From assembly GCA_021234155.1 (NCBI GenBank), contig JAJEKV010000021.1:11781760-11845759 (forward strand): 64,000 nt of DNA. Direction: 5' to 3'. A model generated the notes under the pieces. The model made no database searches and was not told the DNA's origin. It saw only the letters and a list, made by a program, of their open reading frames with translations. Made by a program: the position numbers and the translations under genes. Positions 12,705 to 24,732 of the stretch are shown piece after piece. The DNA is from Isoetes taiwanensis. Lineage: Eukaryota; Streptophyta; Lycopodiopsida; Isoetales; Isoetaceae. Numbering within the stretch: the stretch's first letter is position 1; each line of letters opens with the position of its first letter.

Positions 12705-12945
12705 TGGGCCCTCCTTGTAGAGGATTCGGTGGTGGCCAGGAGAGGTTAGGGCCATAGAAGAGAATGCTAAGAAGATGCCTAAACATATTGATTGACTAAG
12801 CATATAATTTGTAGGATAAGCAGCCGTTGTGCTTGGGGCCGCCTTGTGAGAGTTTGGTGGTTGGGATAGTTGGAAATAGGTTTAGAGAGATAAGAATCAT
12901 TCTCTATGGGGCCGCCTGTGAGTTTTTGGTGGTTAAGAGTGTGAG
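12705..12945. repeat. Imperfect tandem repeat, GGGCCGCCT...GGTGG motif
   Basis: Three related phrases begin near 12705, 12835 and 12908. Each has GGGCC(G/C)(C/T)C followed by TTGT(G/A)GAG and a TTTGGTGGT-like tail. The last two copies are about 73 bases apart. Confidence 0.5.
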
Positions 12946-13070
12946 GAAGATAGATAGTATTGTGGGCGTTAAAATTTCTATCTATCTATCTATCTATTAT
13001 TCTTAACGTCTGCTGGAAACTAACTAGTCCGCGCCTAGAGAGGGGAGGAGGGTGGGTTAGTGCTAAGGGA

Positions 13071-13241
13071 CGCCTCACATGTCACCGGCAAGTTTTTGCC
13101 GGACGTCAAGCCGTTCGAGACGCTCAGGTAAACTACTCCAGCAGTTCGGGGACGAACGGCTCAGACATCAAACCGGCCGTCTCAGATAAACTACATGTGA
13201 ATACCTAAAAATTTACATGTGAGGCGCCTCTGAGGCGCCTC
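13071..13241. repeat. Small inverted-repeat element with GAGGCGCCTC palindromes
   Basis: CGCCTCACATGT at 13071-13082 is the exact reverse complement of ACATGTGAGGCG at 13215-13226. The right end continues into two copies of the perfect palindrome GAGGCGCCTC (13221-13230 and 13232-13241). The interior repeats a GTAAACTAC/ATAAACTAC phrase. This fits a short foldback or MITE-like insertion of 150-200 bases, though no target duplication was identified. Confidence 0.45.
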
Positions 13242-13569
13242 TAAGAAGGTTGCTTAGTTTGGAAAATAAGAGTTAGATTAGGAGGAGGCCTGAGGAGGTG
13301 CCAAGTGTGAAGAATATGATCCATGAGCGAAAGGTAGGACGTGGAGGATGATGTAAAGGGAAAGGGCCGAAAGTTGATCCCACGTTTGCCTTAGTAAGTA
13401 GCCACAGAGGCAGTTGAGAAGGGACATCCATAATTGGACTGTGAGAGTGCAAGCATAGCATAAGGCTGGAAAGAACAGCCCCCAGACAAACTAGTACAAG
13501 ACGGGCCCTGCAGAGGCGCTCTGTCTCTTCGACACATAGCTCTCAGATCGCCTCTGCCCCTCTGCTTGG

Positions 13570-14957
13570 AAATTAACAAGCGAATCCACGTAGTTTTGAG
13601 GGATTTAGAGTCCGGTGAGGTGTTTGTGTTTTGCCGTATCTGATGGGGGGTATTGACGATTTGGGTCTGTCCAGTTTGGTCTCTGTTTGCTTGCCGGATT
13701 TGGGTGGGTTTTGTTTTGTATCCAATGGGTCAGGGATGTGGAAATATGATTGGGTATTTGGGGAATACACTAATTGGTGAGAGAGGGCCCTGTTCTGTGG
13801 CTTCTTCCTGCGGCAAAGAAGGAGAAGATGATGATGATGATGCAATACAAATGGATTATGTTGAGGATCTCTGGCGGCCCCAGAGCAGATGATGTGGTAG
13901 GAAACTGATGCTTCCCCTTTAAATCGGATGGATTTGGATTGATGTCGAGGAAATTCATGTTTTGAGGGACTGGGAAAGGAATGTGCTGTTCTTATGAATC
14001 GTCTGGCATTGAAAATATGGAACCAATTCTGTTCATGTATTTAGGATAGGGATATGGATGACCATAGGGGTAGGAGGGATGATGTAAATTATGAGTGATC
14101 GAAAGGGGATTGATTGAATCTTAGGATATGGATGTACTGCTGAGCAGCAGAGGATTCCCATTGCAAGGGAGGAGGACGTACAAGAATGTGTGCCTAATAT
14201 TACAGCAAGTGTACCTATTGATCGAGAGGGCCAGGGGGGACATTGGGTTGGTTTATGACACATGTTTCTTAACATCATCAGTATGCTCTTAGTATGTTGA
14301 TGCATATATTCTTTATGATTGTGGGGGTTGCAGTGCCATGGTTTCTCAGGTAGGGCGCTTATTCTTATCAGTACCTATTAAATCTTCTAACATTGGCACA
14401 AAATAACTGTCTTTGGGATCTCGTCGTTTGCAAAATCTTAACTATGTGGCAGTAGGGTTTAATTTGGAAAGGTTATAAATGTTGCGTGTAATCCATTATT
14501 TCATTACGTATATCTTATATAATGTTTCTGTCTTCTTCTGTTTGGTCTGCAATTTCTGTGAATTGGGTATTCGAATGCGTCTCTTGCTGTTAGTGTCTTT
14601 GCTGTCTGAAGATGTATATTGGCACCAAACTTAATCATCTGCTCTTTATGGCAGGTCATGCAATGCTGTTTGTTAATGCCCAGGATGAAGCTGATATAGT
14701 CATTAAATTGACTAATTTGCCAAAGTTTCTTCTGAAAGGTCTGGTTACATGTCTTACTTATCAAGCTCTGTTCCTCATTGTTCTATTATTCTTCTATGAA
14801 TGAGACAGACCAGTGAAATAGAAGGCTTTCTTATTTGCTTTTGTCCATGTCCATGAAACAGGGTATTTACAAGAGATGACTACTATAGTTGTTTTATAGT
14901 TTTGGAGTGACAAAAGTACATTAGCTTCGTAGTGAATAGCCATTAATTTATCCAGTC
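13570..14957 (+). other. Upstream region of the Atos-like gene
   Basis: This interval precedes the first coding exon of the Atos-like gene and should hold its promoter and 5' untranslated exon(s). The codon-like frames at 13653-13892 and 14612-14803 have no recognised motif. The base composition changes to G/T-rich near 13600-13800. No TATA box or start site can be placed with confidence. Confidence 0.35.
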
Positions 14958-17900
14958 ATGGGTCTAATACGGCCATCTTTTGAAGAAGATATAGATGATG
15001 CGGATATTATTACTAATGCACATGACAGTACTAGGCAGACTGATTGTGTTCACAGCACTGCATGTGAGCATGACTCCAGAAGCTTGATTACTGATAACAG
15101 GACAGTGGGTTTGGATGTGAGACTTCCTGTAAAAGCTAGTACCAACTGGAAGAATATTTCAGAGTTGTATCAGTGCACAGGTGAGTTGTCTTTTGATACA
15201 GCAGATGTATCCAATGGTGTATGGGAATATCCACCTAATCATCAATCAGATATAGATGTTGCCAGTGAAATAGGGCAAAATCCTAGGCTCCCACAAAATC
15301 CAGGAAAACCATCTTCTATCATTATAGGTTTTGACTCTCCTTCACAAGTTACTTCTCAAAGTATACCTACTGCAAATGTCAATAAACGAGAAGGGTTTTC
15401 AATGGCGCTTAGGGGATCTCATACATATCCTATATGGAAGAAGACATCGCCGCTTAAACAGATGTTATCACCCTCAAAAGGTAAGGAGACGAACAATTTA
15501 TTAGACTATGTCGATGCTGATTCTGCAATATCTGCAATTGCTGCGAGCAAAGTTCATACATCTACCAGAGTATGCCCTGAAGACAGGACTCTATGTGCTT
15601 CAGAATGGGCTAGGACCTGGGAATTGTCATTAGCCAAAAGGAATAATACAGATGGCCCACTGCTCCATTCCACAAAGGTGGAAGAACCAATAGAAAGGTC
15701 GTTACCAATACAGGTTGGGCATTTGACAGCATCAAATTCCCCTTTGAAATGCATGAGATATCCACGCACAGGGCTTGCTCCTCTACCATCTTTATCTCCA
15801 CTTGGACCAAAGTGGTCATCACAATCTATTGACATGAACTCAAGTTTCTCTAATGGGCAGAAATCTCAACACTCAGGTGTTAAGTTTGCACAAAGATCTC
15901 GCTCTTTTTGTTGGACAGGGGAACAAATTAGTTTAGAAGAATTAGAAAGCAAAGGTTCTCATAATGTGCTTGAGGATGTTGATGACTACAAAGAGTCGTT
16001 TTCAAGGGTACTACAAAATGAACATTGCGTATCAGATCTTGGAATTGGAAGTTTCCCTGTGGCGACTCCAGGTCCTCGGTCCATCTCACATGGGCTTCCC
16101 ACTCGCAGGTCCCTTGTTGGCTCCTTTGAAGAATCTTTGCTCTCTGGACGTTTCTTAGCAGGGAAAACATGTCAGGTAAAAACTTCGTGGCTTGCATTGT
16201 TGTTTATTGGTATTGGTGGAATTTACAGGTGGCATCTTGAGATTTTTTTCTGGCCCTGAATGCTCCAATGGTGCAACATGGCTGGAGTGTTTCAGCGAGC
16301 TAATGTTTGTAGGGAGGAGACAAAGTTGTCATCATCCATGCAGGGAATCATCATGGCGTGTTGTTAAAAAATGAATACTCCTGACACAGTATTCTTCCAT
16401 TGATGAGATATAGAACTTATGTGGGAGGCTTGTATCGTACTGCAAAAATTACGTAGCATAATGACAGATGCACTTGCAAACTTAAGAGTTGGTCGTACCT
16501 CTAAAGCAGTTGGATGCCACAGCTTTATGATCCATTTCATTCATGAGCTGTAAAGGGGAATACACCTGAACTTGGGCATAGTGTGCTCAAGAAAATGAGT
16601 CATTGTCTTTCTATTGCTAGTTCTTGGTTTTCTTTTACGAGCATATTTTTAGTGTTTGGATTCTTACTTAATTTCGTGTACCTGTTATGCAGAGATTAGA
16701 TGGGTTCCTGGCATTATTGAGTGTTACTGGAGGTAGCTGGTGCCCACCAATGAGGAAGCTTCCATTCAGTGTCACTTGTGTAGACGGAGATGCCTCACTT
16801 CTGTATTATGCATGCATAGATCTTTCAGAAAATGCCGCTGGGACCAAATCAAAAGCAGGTCGCCTAACCCAGACAAATGAGGATATCCGACCAGTAAAGA
16901 ACAGATCTCGAATTCCAGTTCGAGGCCGAGTACAGCTGGTATCCTATTGTTCAACATGTCATAGTAAAATTACATAATCAATGAGAGCTTACTGCTATCT
17001 TAAGAAATAACATTAGAGCCACATGCATTATATATCTTAAGGTAAATATTTGTAGTGCTTCACACATGAATAGTTGAAGGAAACCATATTGGCACCAAAA
17101 CTTGAGAACCTTATTTAGCTTATTGTGATATAAGGTGTCTAGGGGCTTCCATAGATATGGAACACACTAAAGCAAAACATCCTTGCAATGTGGCCATGGG
17201 AAGCTCTTAATACATCACTCATTCAGCTGATTAAGGCCGAGACACTTATGGGATTCCCTTTTGGGTCAGTTGATTAGGTCTCCAATGTTACATGTTTTCA
17301 GACCAAGATATGCATATGGGATGCTAGGATAGCGTATTTTTCTGTTTCAGTCTTGACAATGTCTCGTCACATCTCATTGCTCTAATATTCTAGTACTTTT
17401 GTCCTTAACGGTTGATCTTTGATGCAATTGCAGGTGCTGAGCAATCCGGAAAAGACACCTGTACATACTTTCATCTGCAGCTATGATCTTTCTGACATGC
17501 CGCCTGGAACAAAGGTTACCACCTTGAAATCTTTGGTCTCTAGAATCACTTGTTTTTTCTTAATGTGTTATTGTTTTGCAAATGATATCTTATGCAAATA
17601 ATAAGTCCATTGCTGTTTTCTGTAGACATTTTTACGTCAAAAGGTGTCATTGGCAGCATCCCCTTTAAAGGAAAGGCTATATTCTTATCCACGTAAAACT
17701 ACTGTTTTTCACGAAAATAAGCTTCATTCTGGTAATGACGGGCAAGGGCCTATGAGGGAGACTGATAGAGGTCAATCTGTACATAAGAATGGGAAAAGCG
17801 ATGACATAGAGGATCAAGTTACCAGAGCAAGGAGGAAGGAGCCTGAAATGGTGGCAAAGGCTGCTGGTGCTAATAAGTCTTTTTCTATCAAAGATATTAG

Positions 17901-18291
17901 ATCTCCCAATGTTAATGAAGAGAAGCCCTCTGGTAATGGCACAAGGAGTGGTGAATGCAGTGGCACAGTGCTGCGTTACGCTCTTCATCTGAGGTTCATG
18001 TGTGCACCTAGCAAAAATCAGGCAAGGGAGAAAGACTGCAATGATGCTCAAAGTTTGCCCAGGTTATTATCTAATGGAACTGAACATGGGGATAAAAGGC
18101 GTTTCTATCTATATGGTGATCTACGAGCTGTCTTTCCACAGAGACATTCTGATGCTGATGAGGGCAAGGTAAAATCTCAATTCTTCATTCATTGGTTTAA
18201 GGCTAATTTCTTTTCTGATGATGATTGATCTTTGCAGTTGATGACGGAATACGACTTCCCAGCAGATCCAAAGTATTTTGAGTATTCCTGA
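14958..18291 (+). CDS. Atos/FAM214 family protein (5 coding exons)
   Basis: Coding exons inferred by eye: 14958-16175, 16693-16938, 17434-17514, 17626-18168 and 18238-18291. All introns are GT-AG, every junction is in phase 0, and the total is 2142 nt or 713 aa. The N-terminal 390 residues are polar and low in conserved motifs. From about residue 391 comes [11 protein letters not shown], then (exon 2) [14 protein letters not shown] and FSVTCVDGD, the conserved block of the Atos/FAM214 (DUF4210) family. The C-terminal block has [11 protein letters not shown] (about residue 631), [21 protein letters not shown] and a final [14 protein letters not shown], matching the family's 'chromosome segregation during meiosis' domain. 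Animal members (Atossa, ATOSA/B) act in nuclear gene regulation; the plant role is poorly defined. The start ATG is the first in an open exon; extra upstream exons cannot be excluded. No truncation seen. Confidence 0.85.
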
Positions 18292-18550
18292 TGTTAATTC
18301 CTGTAAATGTTTCTTGCAAGTTAACATTTAAACCATTCTTTATAATTGGGGATCTCCCAAAGTGTAAATACAATTCAATTTATTTGTTCGTTGGCTCATC
18401 TGATGTGTAGAACTACATCTCTTGAAAGGACAAATCATACATCTCTTGTAAGGTGTTACATAGCCATCTCATGATATAGTTTGGATAGGGCTACTTGATG
18501 TTTTAAACTTGCTCATTTGCGATGGGCTTTCATCATCGTCCACCTACAAT

Positions 18551-18912
18551 GTCCTAAGTTGGTAAATTGCCTAAGTTTAACATAGAAATGGTAAGTTTGT
18601 CACCAATACATGGCTAGTTATACATCCAGCAAGAGGGTATGTTTCCAATCCTTGGTAACCTGAGCATTTTGGAGGAGTGTGTCCTAAGATGGTAGATTGC
18701 CTAATTTTAACATATATGGCTGTAGTAGACATCATCAAGTGGGTATGTTTCCAATCCTTGGTAACCTGAGCATTTTGGAGGAGAGTGTTATATCAGTGTC
18801 CTAAGTTGGTAGATTGCCTAATTTTAACATAGCAATGGTTCTGGCTGTAGTAGACATCAGCAAGAGGGTATGTTTTCAATGAGTATTTTGGAGGAGACTG
18901 TTATATCAGCCT
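18551..18912. repeat. Three-copy tandem repeat downstream of the Atos-like gene
   Basis: Copies start near 18551, 18681 and 18798 with GTCCTAAG(T/A)TGGTA(A/G)ATTGCCTAA. They share a middle with ACATC(A/C)(A/T)(G/C)CAAG(A/T)GGGTATGTTT and end with ATTTTGGAGGAG. Units run 115-130 bases. The array begins about 260 bases past the stop codon, so the first copy may be in or near the 3' end of the transcript. Confidence 0.8.
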
Positions 18913-19980
18913 CCTTTGGATGCAATGGATATAATTTTTGGTTCAATTATAGAGATGTCAATTCCTCTCCGACACAAATAGAGCTAGTTTTACTTTGGCT
19001 TTTTTTTTATGCATTTTCTGAGTCGGGCCCTGCACTAATGGGTTGGGTTCAGAACAGTGAGACCGTTTTCTCCATATTCGGTGCGAGCCTTAGAGCAGTG
19101 CCAACAACATGTGAAACCTTTTGCAGGGCTTGCAAGAGGCGTCACATTACCTTGTCATGTATCTTTGGGTATGAAGTGGTCACGTTACCTTGAGGTATGA
19201 GGTTGTCACATTATCTTGTCATGTATTTGAGGTATGGGATGTATCAGCGGATTGTGGAGAAACCAGAAAGGCATGGAGAATGTAATTAAGACATTGGACT
19301 CTAAAAAGGTACCACTTGCTTTAAAGAAAAACCAAACAAATATGATGGCTTTCAATCTTTGAGGGTTCTATAGCAAATGGTTTGGATCAATGTAGGACCT
19401 CCTTGGACTAGTTTATATCAAACAATCTGTACAGAAATATGTTGGAAGTAATATCATTACGCTTACGCTTAAAGTGCAGGTCCTTGCAATCACGTTTGAG
19501 CATGAGGCATTGCATATGGCATCTGATGCAACCCAATTGAATGACTAGGTTATATTTAATACTTACTTAATGCTGCAAGGTTCTCATATGCCAATGTACC
19601 TTCCAGTTGATGTAACTCGAAAAAAATGCAAGATCTGATACGCTTCTTAATTACATTTGGGCATTGCATGCGACTCAAGAAATGACTAGGTTATATTAAA
19701 AAATTTACCAAATATTGCAAGGTTTTCACTTGTATTTGAATTATGTTCCTTAATATACTAGTCTATTTGGCACTTCATGTAGCTAGGAAAACACTCAATG
19801 ACTAATGAAAAGACTATTTCATGATTACACAGCTAATGTTATAATTGGAATGTTGTAAGTTTTATTGCTCATGTGGTGTCTATAAGAAAAAGGCTCAAAC
19901 CATTTTGATTTTTTCTGCTTTATACTTTCATTTCTTCCATGAATCCTCCTCGGTTGTCAACCATCTTTTGTCATGAACGT
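18913..19980. other. No gene seen
   Basis: An open frame at 18870-19193 has no recognised motif and starts inside the tandem repeat. A short repeated phrase with GTCAC(A/G)TTA(C/T)CTTG recurs around 19140-19225. Confidence 0.4.
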
Positions 19981-19984
19981 ATGA

Positions 19985-20340
19985 ACAAAAATATAAGAAC
20001 ACACTGCAAGTAGTCGGAAGAACAAATATTCCATATACCAAACACGAATATATACAAATGCCATGAATGGCGCAAGAGAATAGGACACTAGAACAAGGAA
20101 AGGTTTACAACTGGTGTTGAACCAGAATGCCAAACCCTACACTGAAGGCCCTTTTATATACTAGGGGGGGCCGATTCTGGAAGTTTTCTAAAGAATGTTC
20201 ATGGAATGAATAATCTGTACATCGTACATGAATATGTACAATTGCCTTAAATGACACAAAGAAAAGGACACTGGAATAAGGAAAGGCTCACAACTGGCGT
20301 TGAACCGGAACGCCGAACCCCATGCTGAAGGCCCCTTTAA
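19985..20340 (-). repeat. Ty3/Gypsy LTR remnant with internal repeat
   Basis: Lies directly downstream (minus orientation) of the Gypsy pol remnant, where a 3' LTR is expected. Two related blocks, around 20030-20175 and 20215-20340, share AC(A/T)AGAACAAGGAAAGG-like text, a (G/C)TTGAACC(A/G)GAA phrase and GAAGGCCC(C/T)TTT. On the minus strand the first block has TATATAAAAGGGCC, a good TATA box. A related sequence with the same order of phrases is at about 42760-42840. The exact LTR ends were not found. Confidence 0.5.
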
Positions 20341-20416
20341 AAAGTACCTCAAGTATTGTTCCAAAGCCTAATTAATATGCTCTACTATAGGTTACTCTCT
20401 CGATGATGGCCAAAAG

Positions 20417-21900
20417 TCAACGAGCACAAAATATGCAATAGGTCCAACAGTCGCTTCCAAAAACCTGCAATGAACTGAGGTTCTTGATTACTGCCAATAG
20501 TGTCGTGCAAGCTATGAGAAACCTAATTACTTTCTGAAGAACTAGATCGGTTGTTTCTTCACCGGTGATGGTAACGTTGCAAGGAAGGAAATGAGCCATG
20601 TTAGATAATTGATCAACAACGAGCACAATGACATCAAGACATCGAGAGAGTAGCAGCTCCACAATGAAATCTACTGAAATGCTCTTCTAAAGTAGGCAAT
20701 GGCTAAATGAGACAACAAGATGTGTCAAGGTCTTCGATTGACAAGGACTATCAGAGGATTGAATAAAAGCTTCGATAAAAAGCCACAACCCAAGCTATAA
20801 ATACTTTAGAGTCTTGACTATTCCAAAGTGTCCATTCATAGGCGAAACATGGCAAGTCTAGAGAACCCAAAGCCTAGAAGCACCCTCAAAAACATACAAA
20901 AATACATTGTGGAACATAAGTTCTTCTCGAATATCAAATTGATCATAGTCTGATAGCATCTGGCGAGAAGATGATCCTAAGCCAAGATGTGAAAATAAAT
21001 ATTTGGCAAATAGATAAGAGAGGAGAGATGCGTGAACAGAGTCCAAGAAGGATGCATCTTGAGGCGTCTCGAATAAAATGATAGCCATAAGCTGGAGCTG
21101 CACCTAGAACAATTTGTGATCGTGGATCAAATGCTCGATCACAGAACTTAGGCTCAAGTTAAGAGCATCGAGACAGATCTAAGATGATACTTTTTTAACC
21201 AAACAATGCGGGATAGAACTTAAGTATGCCGATTGAAAATACTTCAAATTTTGGTGATCAGTATAGATCATGACCTTATGAGAAGATCACTAAAGGAACA
21301 TTGCCACTCCTCAAGGGTATTAATATCACCAATAGTTCCTTCTCACAGATCAGATAATTGATTTTCGCATAGGCGATTGGATGTAGTTCATGACATCCCT
21401 CTCTTGTGACAATGATCTAGATGGGCCAGAACCGAAGCTGTGGTGAAGGCACACTTTAAGCTAATGAAAGTTATTTTAGATTCAACTATCTATTCAAAGG
21501 TGCATCCTTCGCAGTGAGACGTGTCAAAGAAGGACAACCTCTAAGTAGACCTAAATAAATCATTGATAAAATTTGGCAAATCCAAGAAAGCGTTGAACAC
21601 CTCAATCCAAAAAAGGTGTTTGCATCCATAATAGTATGAACTTTAGCTGGGTCCATAGAAACTCCCTGAGGAATGATGCAATTAGCCAAGAAACTCCACC
21701 TTATCCTAATCAAACTGAACTTCTCAAGCTTGGCATATAGCTTATGCTCATGAAGCTTCTGAAGAACCTGCCGAACATGTCCCTTATGCTCCTTGAAAGT
21801 TTTAAGATAAACAACAATATCATATAGACATATAGCGACAGAAAGGTCTAAATATTCTCTGAAGACAATGCTAGGTCGGCCTAACTAGCTCCAAATCACC
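20417..21900 (-). pseudogene. Decayed Ty3/Gypsy retrotransposon pol remnant
   Basis: Two fragments on the minus strand match a chromovirus-type pol read from high to low coordinates. At 21486-21713 a reverse-transcriptase tail has FLANCIIPQGVSMDPAKV, like the usual FLGxIISxxGISMDPAKV, then residues reminiscent of the LRSFLG...YRRFI segment that leads to RNase H. At 20417-20662 an integrase core fragment has VVDQLSNMAHFLPC followed by TGEETTDL, like the integrase VVDRLTKMAHFIPC. Frameshifts and stops break both, and the integrase D-D-E triad cannot be completed. The frame at 20858-21103 fits the spacer between RNase H and integrase. Confidence 0.75.
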
Positions 21901-22950
21901 TGAAACTTATTTTATTAGGATCATTAGAGAGTCTATTACTTGTTATAATACCCAATTAGCCTACAAATACCAAACCTTACCTCAAAATGACCCAAGTGTC
22001 CCAAACCCTAAAATTCCAAAATCAGCTATAGTTAGAGGCATACCCCCATTAGGACTTTGAAAGTCTTGCTCTCAGCTCCAATCCATTTTTCTTATCCTAA
22101 GGGCGCTTCAGACATTATTTCTCAATGGCAACTAGCGCCTCAGCATGGCAACCACTTCATTCAAGAGCTGGTACAATGCCTCAGCCCATGCCTCCGAGGT
22201 AGATGTGAATCTAGTCTACAGTCTTTTCAAAAGGAGTTTGATATGTCGGCTGCATTAGCTACTAACCCTTTTTATTAGCAAGTTAGTTACCCCAAATCGT
22301 TTTGTGCTCCATTATTGTTTAAGAGACTTCTATCCAGTGTGGAATAAAAACTTAAGGGTTACAAATAGCCTCCTTTTCTCGAATGGCAAGCTCTGTAAAC
22401 AACATAAAAGAAATATGCATGTTCAAATCACCAGCTCTTAAAATATTAGCACGTTGGTGCCTTAAGTTTGTTGTGCAGTTCTTATAGGATATTACAAAAA
22501 TGTCTGATATGATGTCTATGACAAAGTCTACATGCACTCTCATATTTTGAAGACTATATAAGAATGTCCAAAAGGAAAGTGTAAATAATAAGATATAAGA
22601 AAATGAAGTCGATCCTCACATAAAAAGAGTATCAGGTTGAAGAGCTAATCTATATGGGGACATTTCCGATGGAAATATGATCTTTTGCAATTGTGAAACA
22701 TACATTTATAACATAAGATTTAGAAGGTTAACGAGGGTATTAGTATGCTAAAAGTATAATTTAGTCATTTGGCAGGGCCGATTTGTGCAGGTACTAAGGT
22801 AGAATTTTTTCTTGGCAGGGTAAGATCCACGATGCCTACAGATGGCATAGGCTGTGAAGATAGTTGCAAAGGTAGTGACATGAAAAGAATGGAGGGCAAA
22901 TGTTGATTGGCAATTCTGGCATATTGGTAGGGCTATGCTTTATCTGAACT
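21901..22950. other. No gene seen
   Basis: Possibly the upstream part of the Gypsy remnant, but I find no protease, zinc-knuckle or gag motif. The frame at 22057-22278 is unrecognised. Confidence 0.4.
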
Positions 22951-22956
22951 TTGGAA

Positions 22957-23091
22957 GGGGAAACTTCCGTGAACAAGAAGTTTCCTGGAAAAACTCCCTG
23001 GCGGTGACACCGAGAGCGGCGGCAGCCGAGAGCAGCACCCCTGCCAGGAATTTTTTTCAGGAAACTTCTTGCAAGCGGAGTTTCCCACCGT
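22957..23091. repeat. Foldback hairpin element
   Basis: The left arm AAGAAGTTTCCTGGAAAAAC (from about 22976) is nearly the reverse complement of the right arm (about 23044-23071, ending TTCAGGAAACTTCTT). Outer segments also pair imperfectly: GGGAAACTTCCG near 22959 against CGGAGTTTCCC near 23077-23087. The loop is GC-rich and includes CGAGAGCGGCGGCAGCCGAGAG. The whole would form a stem of about 45 bases. It looks like a foldback MITE; no target duplication was defined. Confidence 0.6.
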
Positions 23092-24660
23092 AACCTTTTA
23101 GACCCGAAATTTTCGTTTTTCAATCTCTCTTCAATTTCGTCCAAGCTTTGTCGCCGAAGCTATGGCACTAGTATTCTGCATCAACCCTTTAGCTGCTGGT
23201 TTGGCTTAGATGGTTTGATGAACCAATTTTAAGCTTGGTCTTGTTATAACGACTCATTTTATAGGAGATCTGTTGAAGATTACAGATCTATGACGGTTTT
23301 GTTTGATTTGGATATTCTTTCTCTTGGTGCTCGTCCTATTGTGGATTACTGTAGCTGTGGAGCTATGTTTGAGTGATCTTTGTGAAGGTCTTTTAAGGTG
23401 AAACTCTGTTGCTTGGAAATGGTCACAGTGAAGTTTTTTTCAAAGTTACTTTGCTTGTGGAGATCTGTTACAATAACCTTGGCAGAAAATGTGTTACAGT
23501 GAAGGTCGTCTGAAGAAATATTGTTCAAGGCAGCATTTTTCAGTATTTTCTGTCTTTAGGTTTTTGTTTATGATTTATTCTACGCTGTAGTTTAATTGAT
23601 TCTTTGTCAGGTTACTAGTTATTTCTTGGAGATAGTGTGTACCTGATCTTCACTTTAGCATTTCGAGTGTTTATCAGGTATGCATGCAGATTTTTAATTC
23701 ATGAAGTTTTTTCAGGTTATAGTTATCAGATTTTAATATCTAATGGTGTTTGCATGCAGGTTTTAGGGAGTTTTTTTTGATGTGGAGTATTTTTCTTTAT
23801 TGTTTTTTCAATGACAAGTGGTCCTAATGGTCTAAGAATTGTTGCTAATTGCAATTCTTATCAGTATTTTCGTACTACATAGTTTTGAAGTACACAGTTT
23901 CATTGTAATGATGTTTCACAGTAATCATCATGTTTTAATTTATGTTTTAATGTATTATAGTAGATATTCGACTGTAATAGAAAATTGTAGCTATAATTGT
24001 GGCACTGTAATAGAAGATTGTAGTGTGATGGAAACTTGGTGGCGCTACCAAATCGCCATCAGAAACTTTCACCCAGGGAGTTAGCTAAAAATTTCAGGGT
24101 CGTAAAGATTACAGATATAGATCCTGCTTGCATGGTTTTTTGCATAACTTATGGAGGTAGTGACCCATCAGTATGGTTCCATTTTTTCCAAGCAATAGTT
24201 ACGACATCATCAGGTTGCGCCATAGCCATGGACTAAGATTCTTTACAGGCATTCCCCTATAATTTGCTTGAAGATGGATGCAGTTTACAGGAAAATGGGT
24301 GCTGGATTAGAATTTTTTACAACCATGTGCAACTTGTTTTAGTTCTTTCCAATGTTTCTTTGAGTTGTATAGTAGGTTGTGCAAATGCATAGAAATAACG
24401 TGTGGGTTTTGATGCTTCGCAGAGCATGCAGTTTTGTCATATGTAGGATATTCTTTCATGGATCTTGAATTTCATATGTGGGTATTCATCTGAAGTGTTA
24501 TCATGTCCATGATATTCTTTCATGGATCTTGAGTTTCGTATGCAAGTATTCAATTATTCAATCCTGTGCTATCCATCACAAGCTATGTGTATCTATTCTC
24601 CTTAACATGGATATTATTTCCCTTACAGGAAGTAGCCTTTCAAATTAGGATTCTTTGCAA
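23092..24660. other. No gene seen
   Basis: T-rich DNA with only short frames. Several stretches read like untranslated or intron sequence (TTTTTTTG runs, TGCAG), but no recognisable exon was found. The short frames near 23839-24236 have no known motif. Confidence 0.4.
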
Positions 24661-24678
24661 CATGTTCATTGAGGTAAG

Positions 24679-24732
24679 GGAAGCATACTGCTACCCGATT
24701 GAGTTCGGTGGGGTTCAAATCCCCATGCTTCC
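24679..24732 (+). repeat. tRNA-like remnant (acceptor and T-arm only)
   Basis: GGAAGCAT at the left end is the exact reverse complement of ATGCTTCC at the right end. Just inside the right end lies a perfect T-arm, TGGGGTTCAAATCCCCA, with a five-base-pair stem and the canonical TTCAAAT loop. Only about 23 bases separate the 5' acceptor strand from the T-arm, about half of what a D-arm plus anticodon arm needs. No anticodon stem can be drawn, so it is not a working tRNA gene. It could be a decayed tRNA, a tRNA-derived SINE piece or an organelle-derived fragment. Confidence 0.4.

Noticed and set aside
15554-15835. Minus-strand frame within the Atos-like first exon
   Set aside because: Antisense to a strongly supported coding exon.
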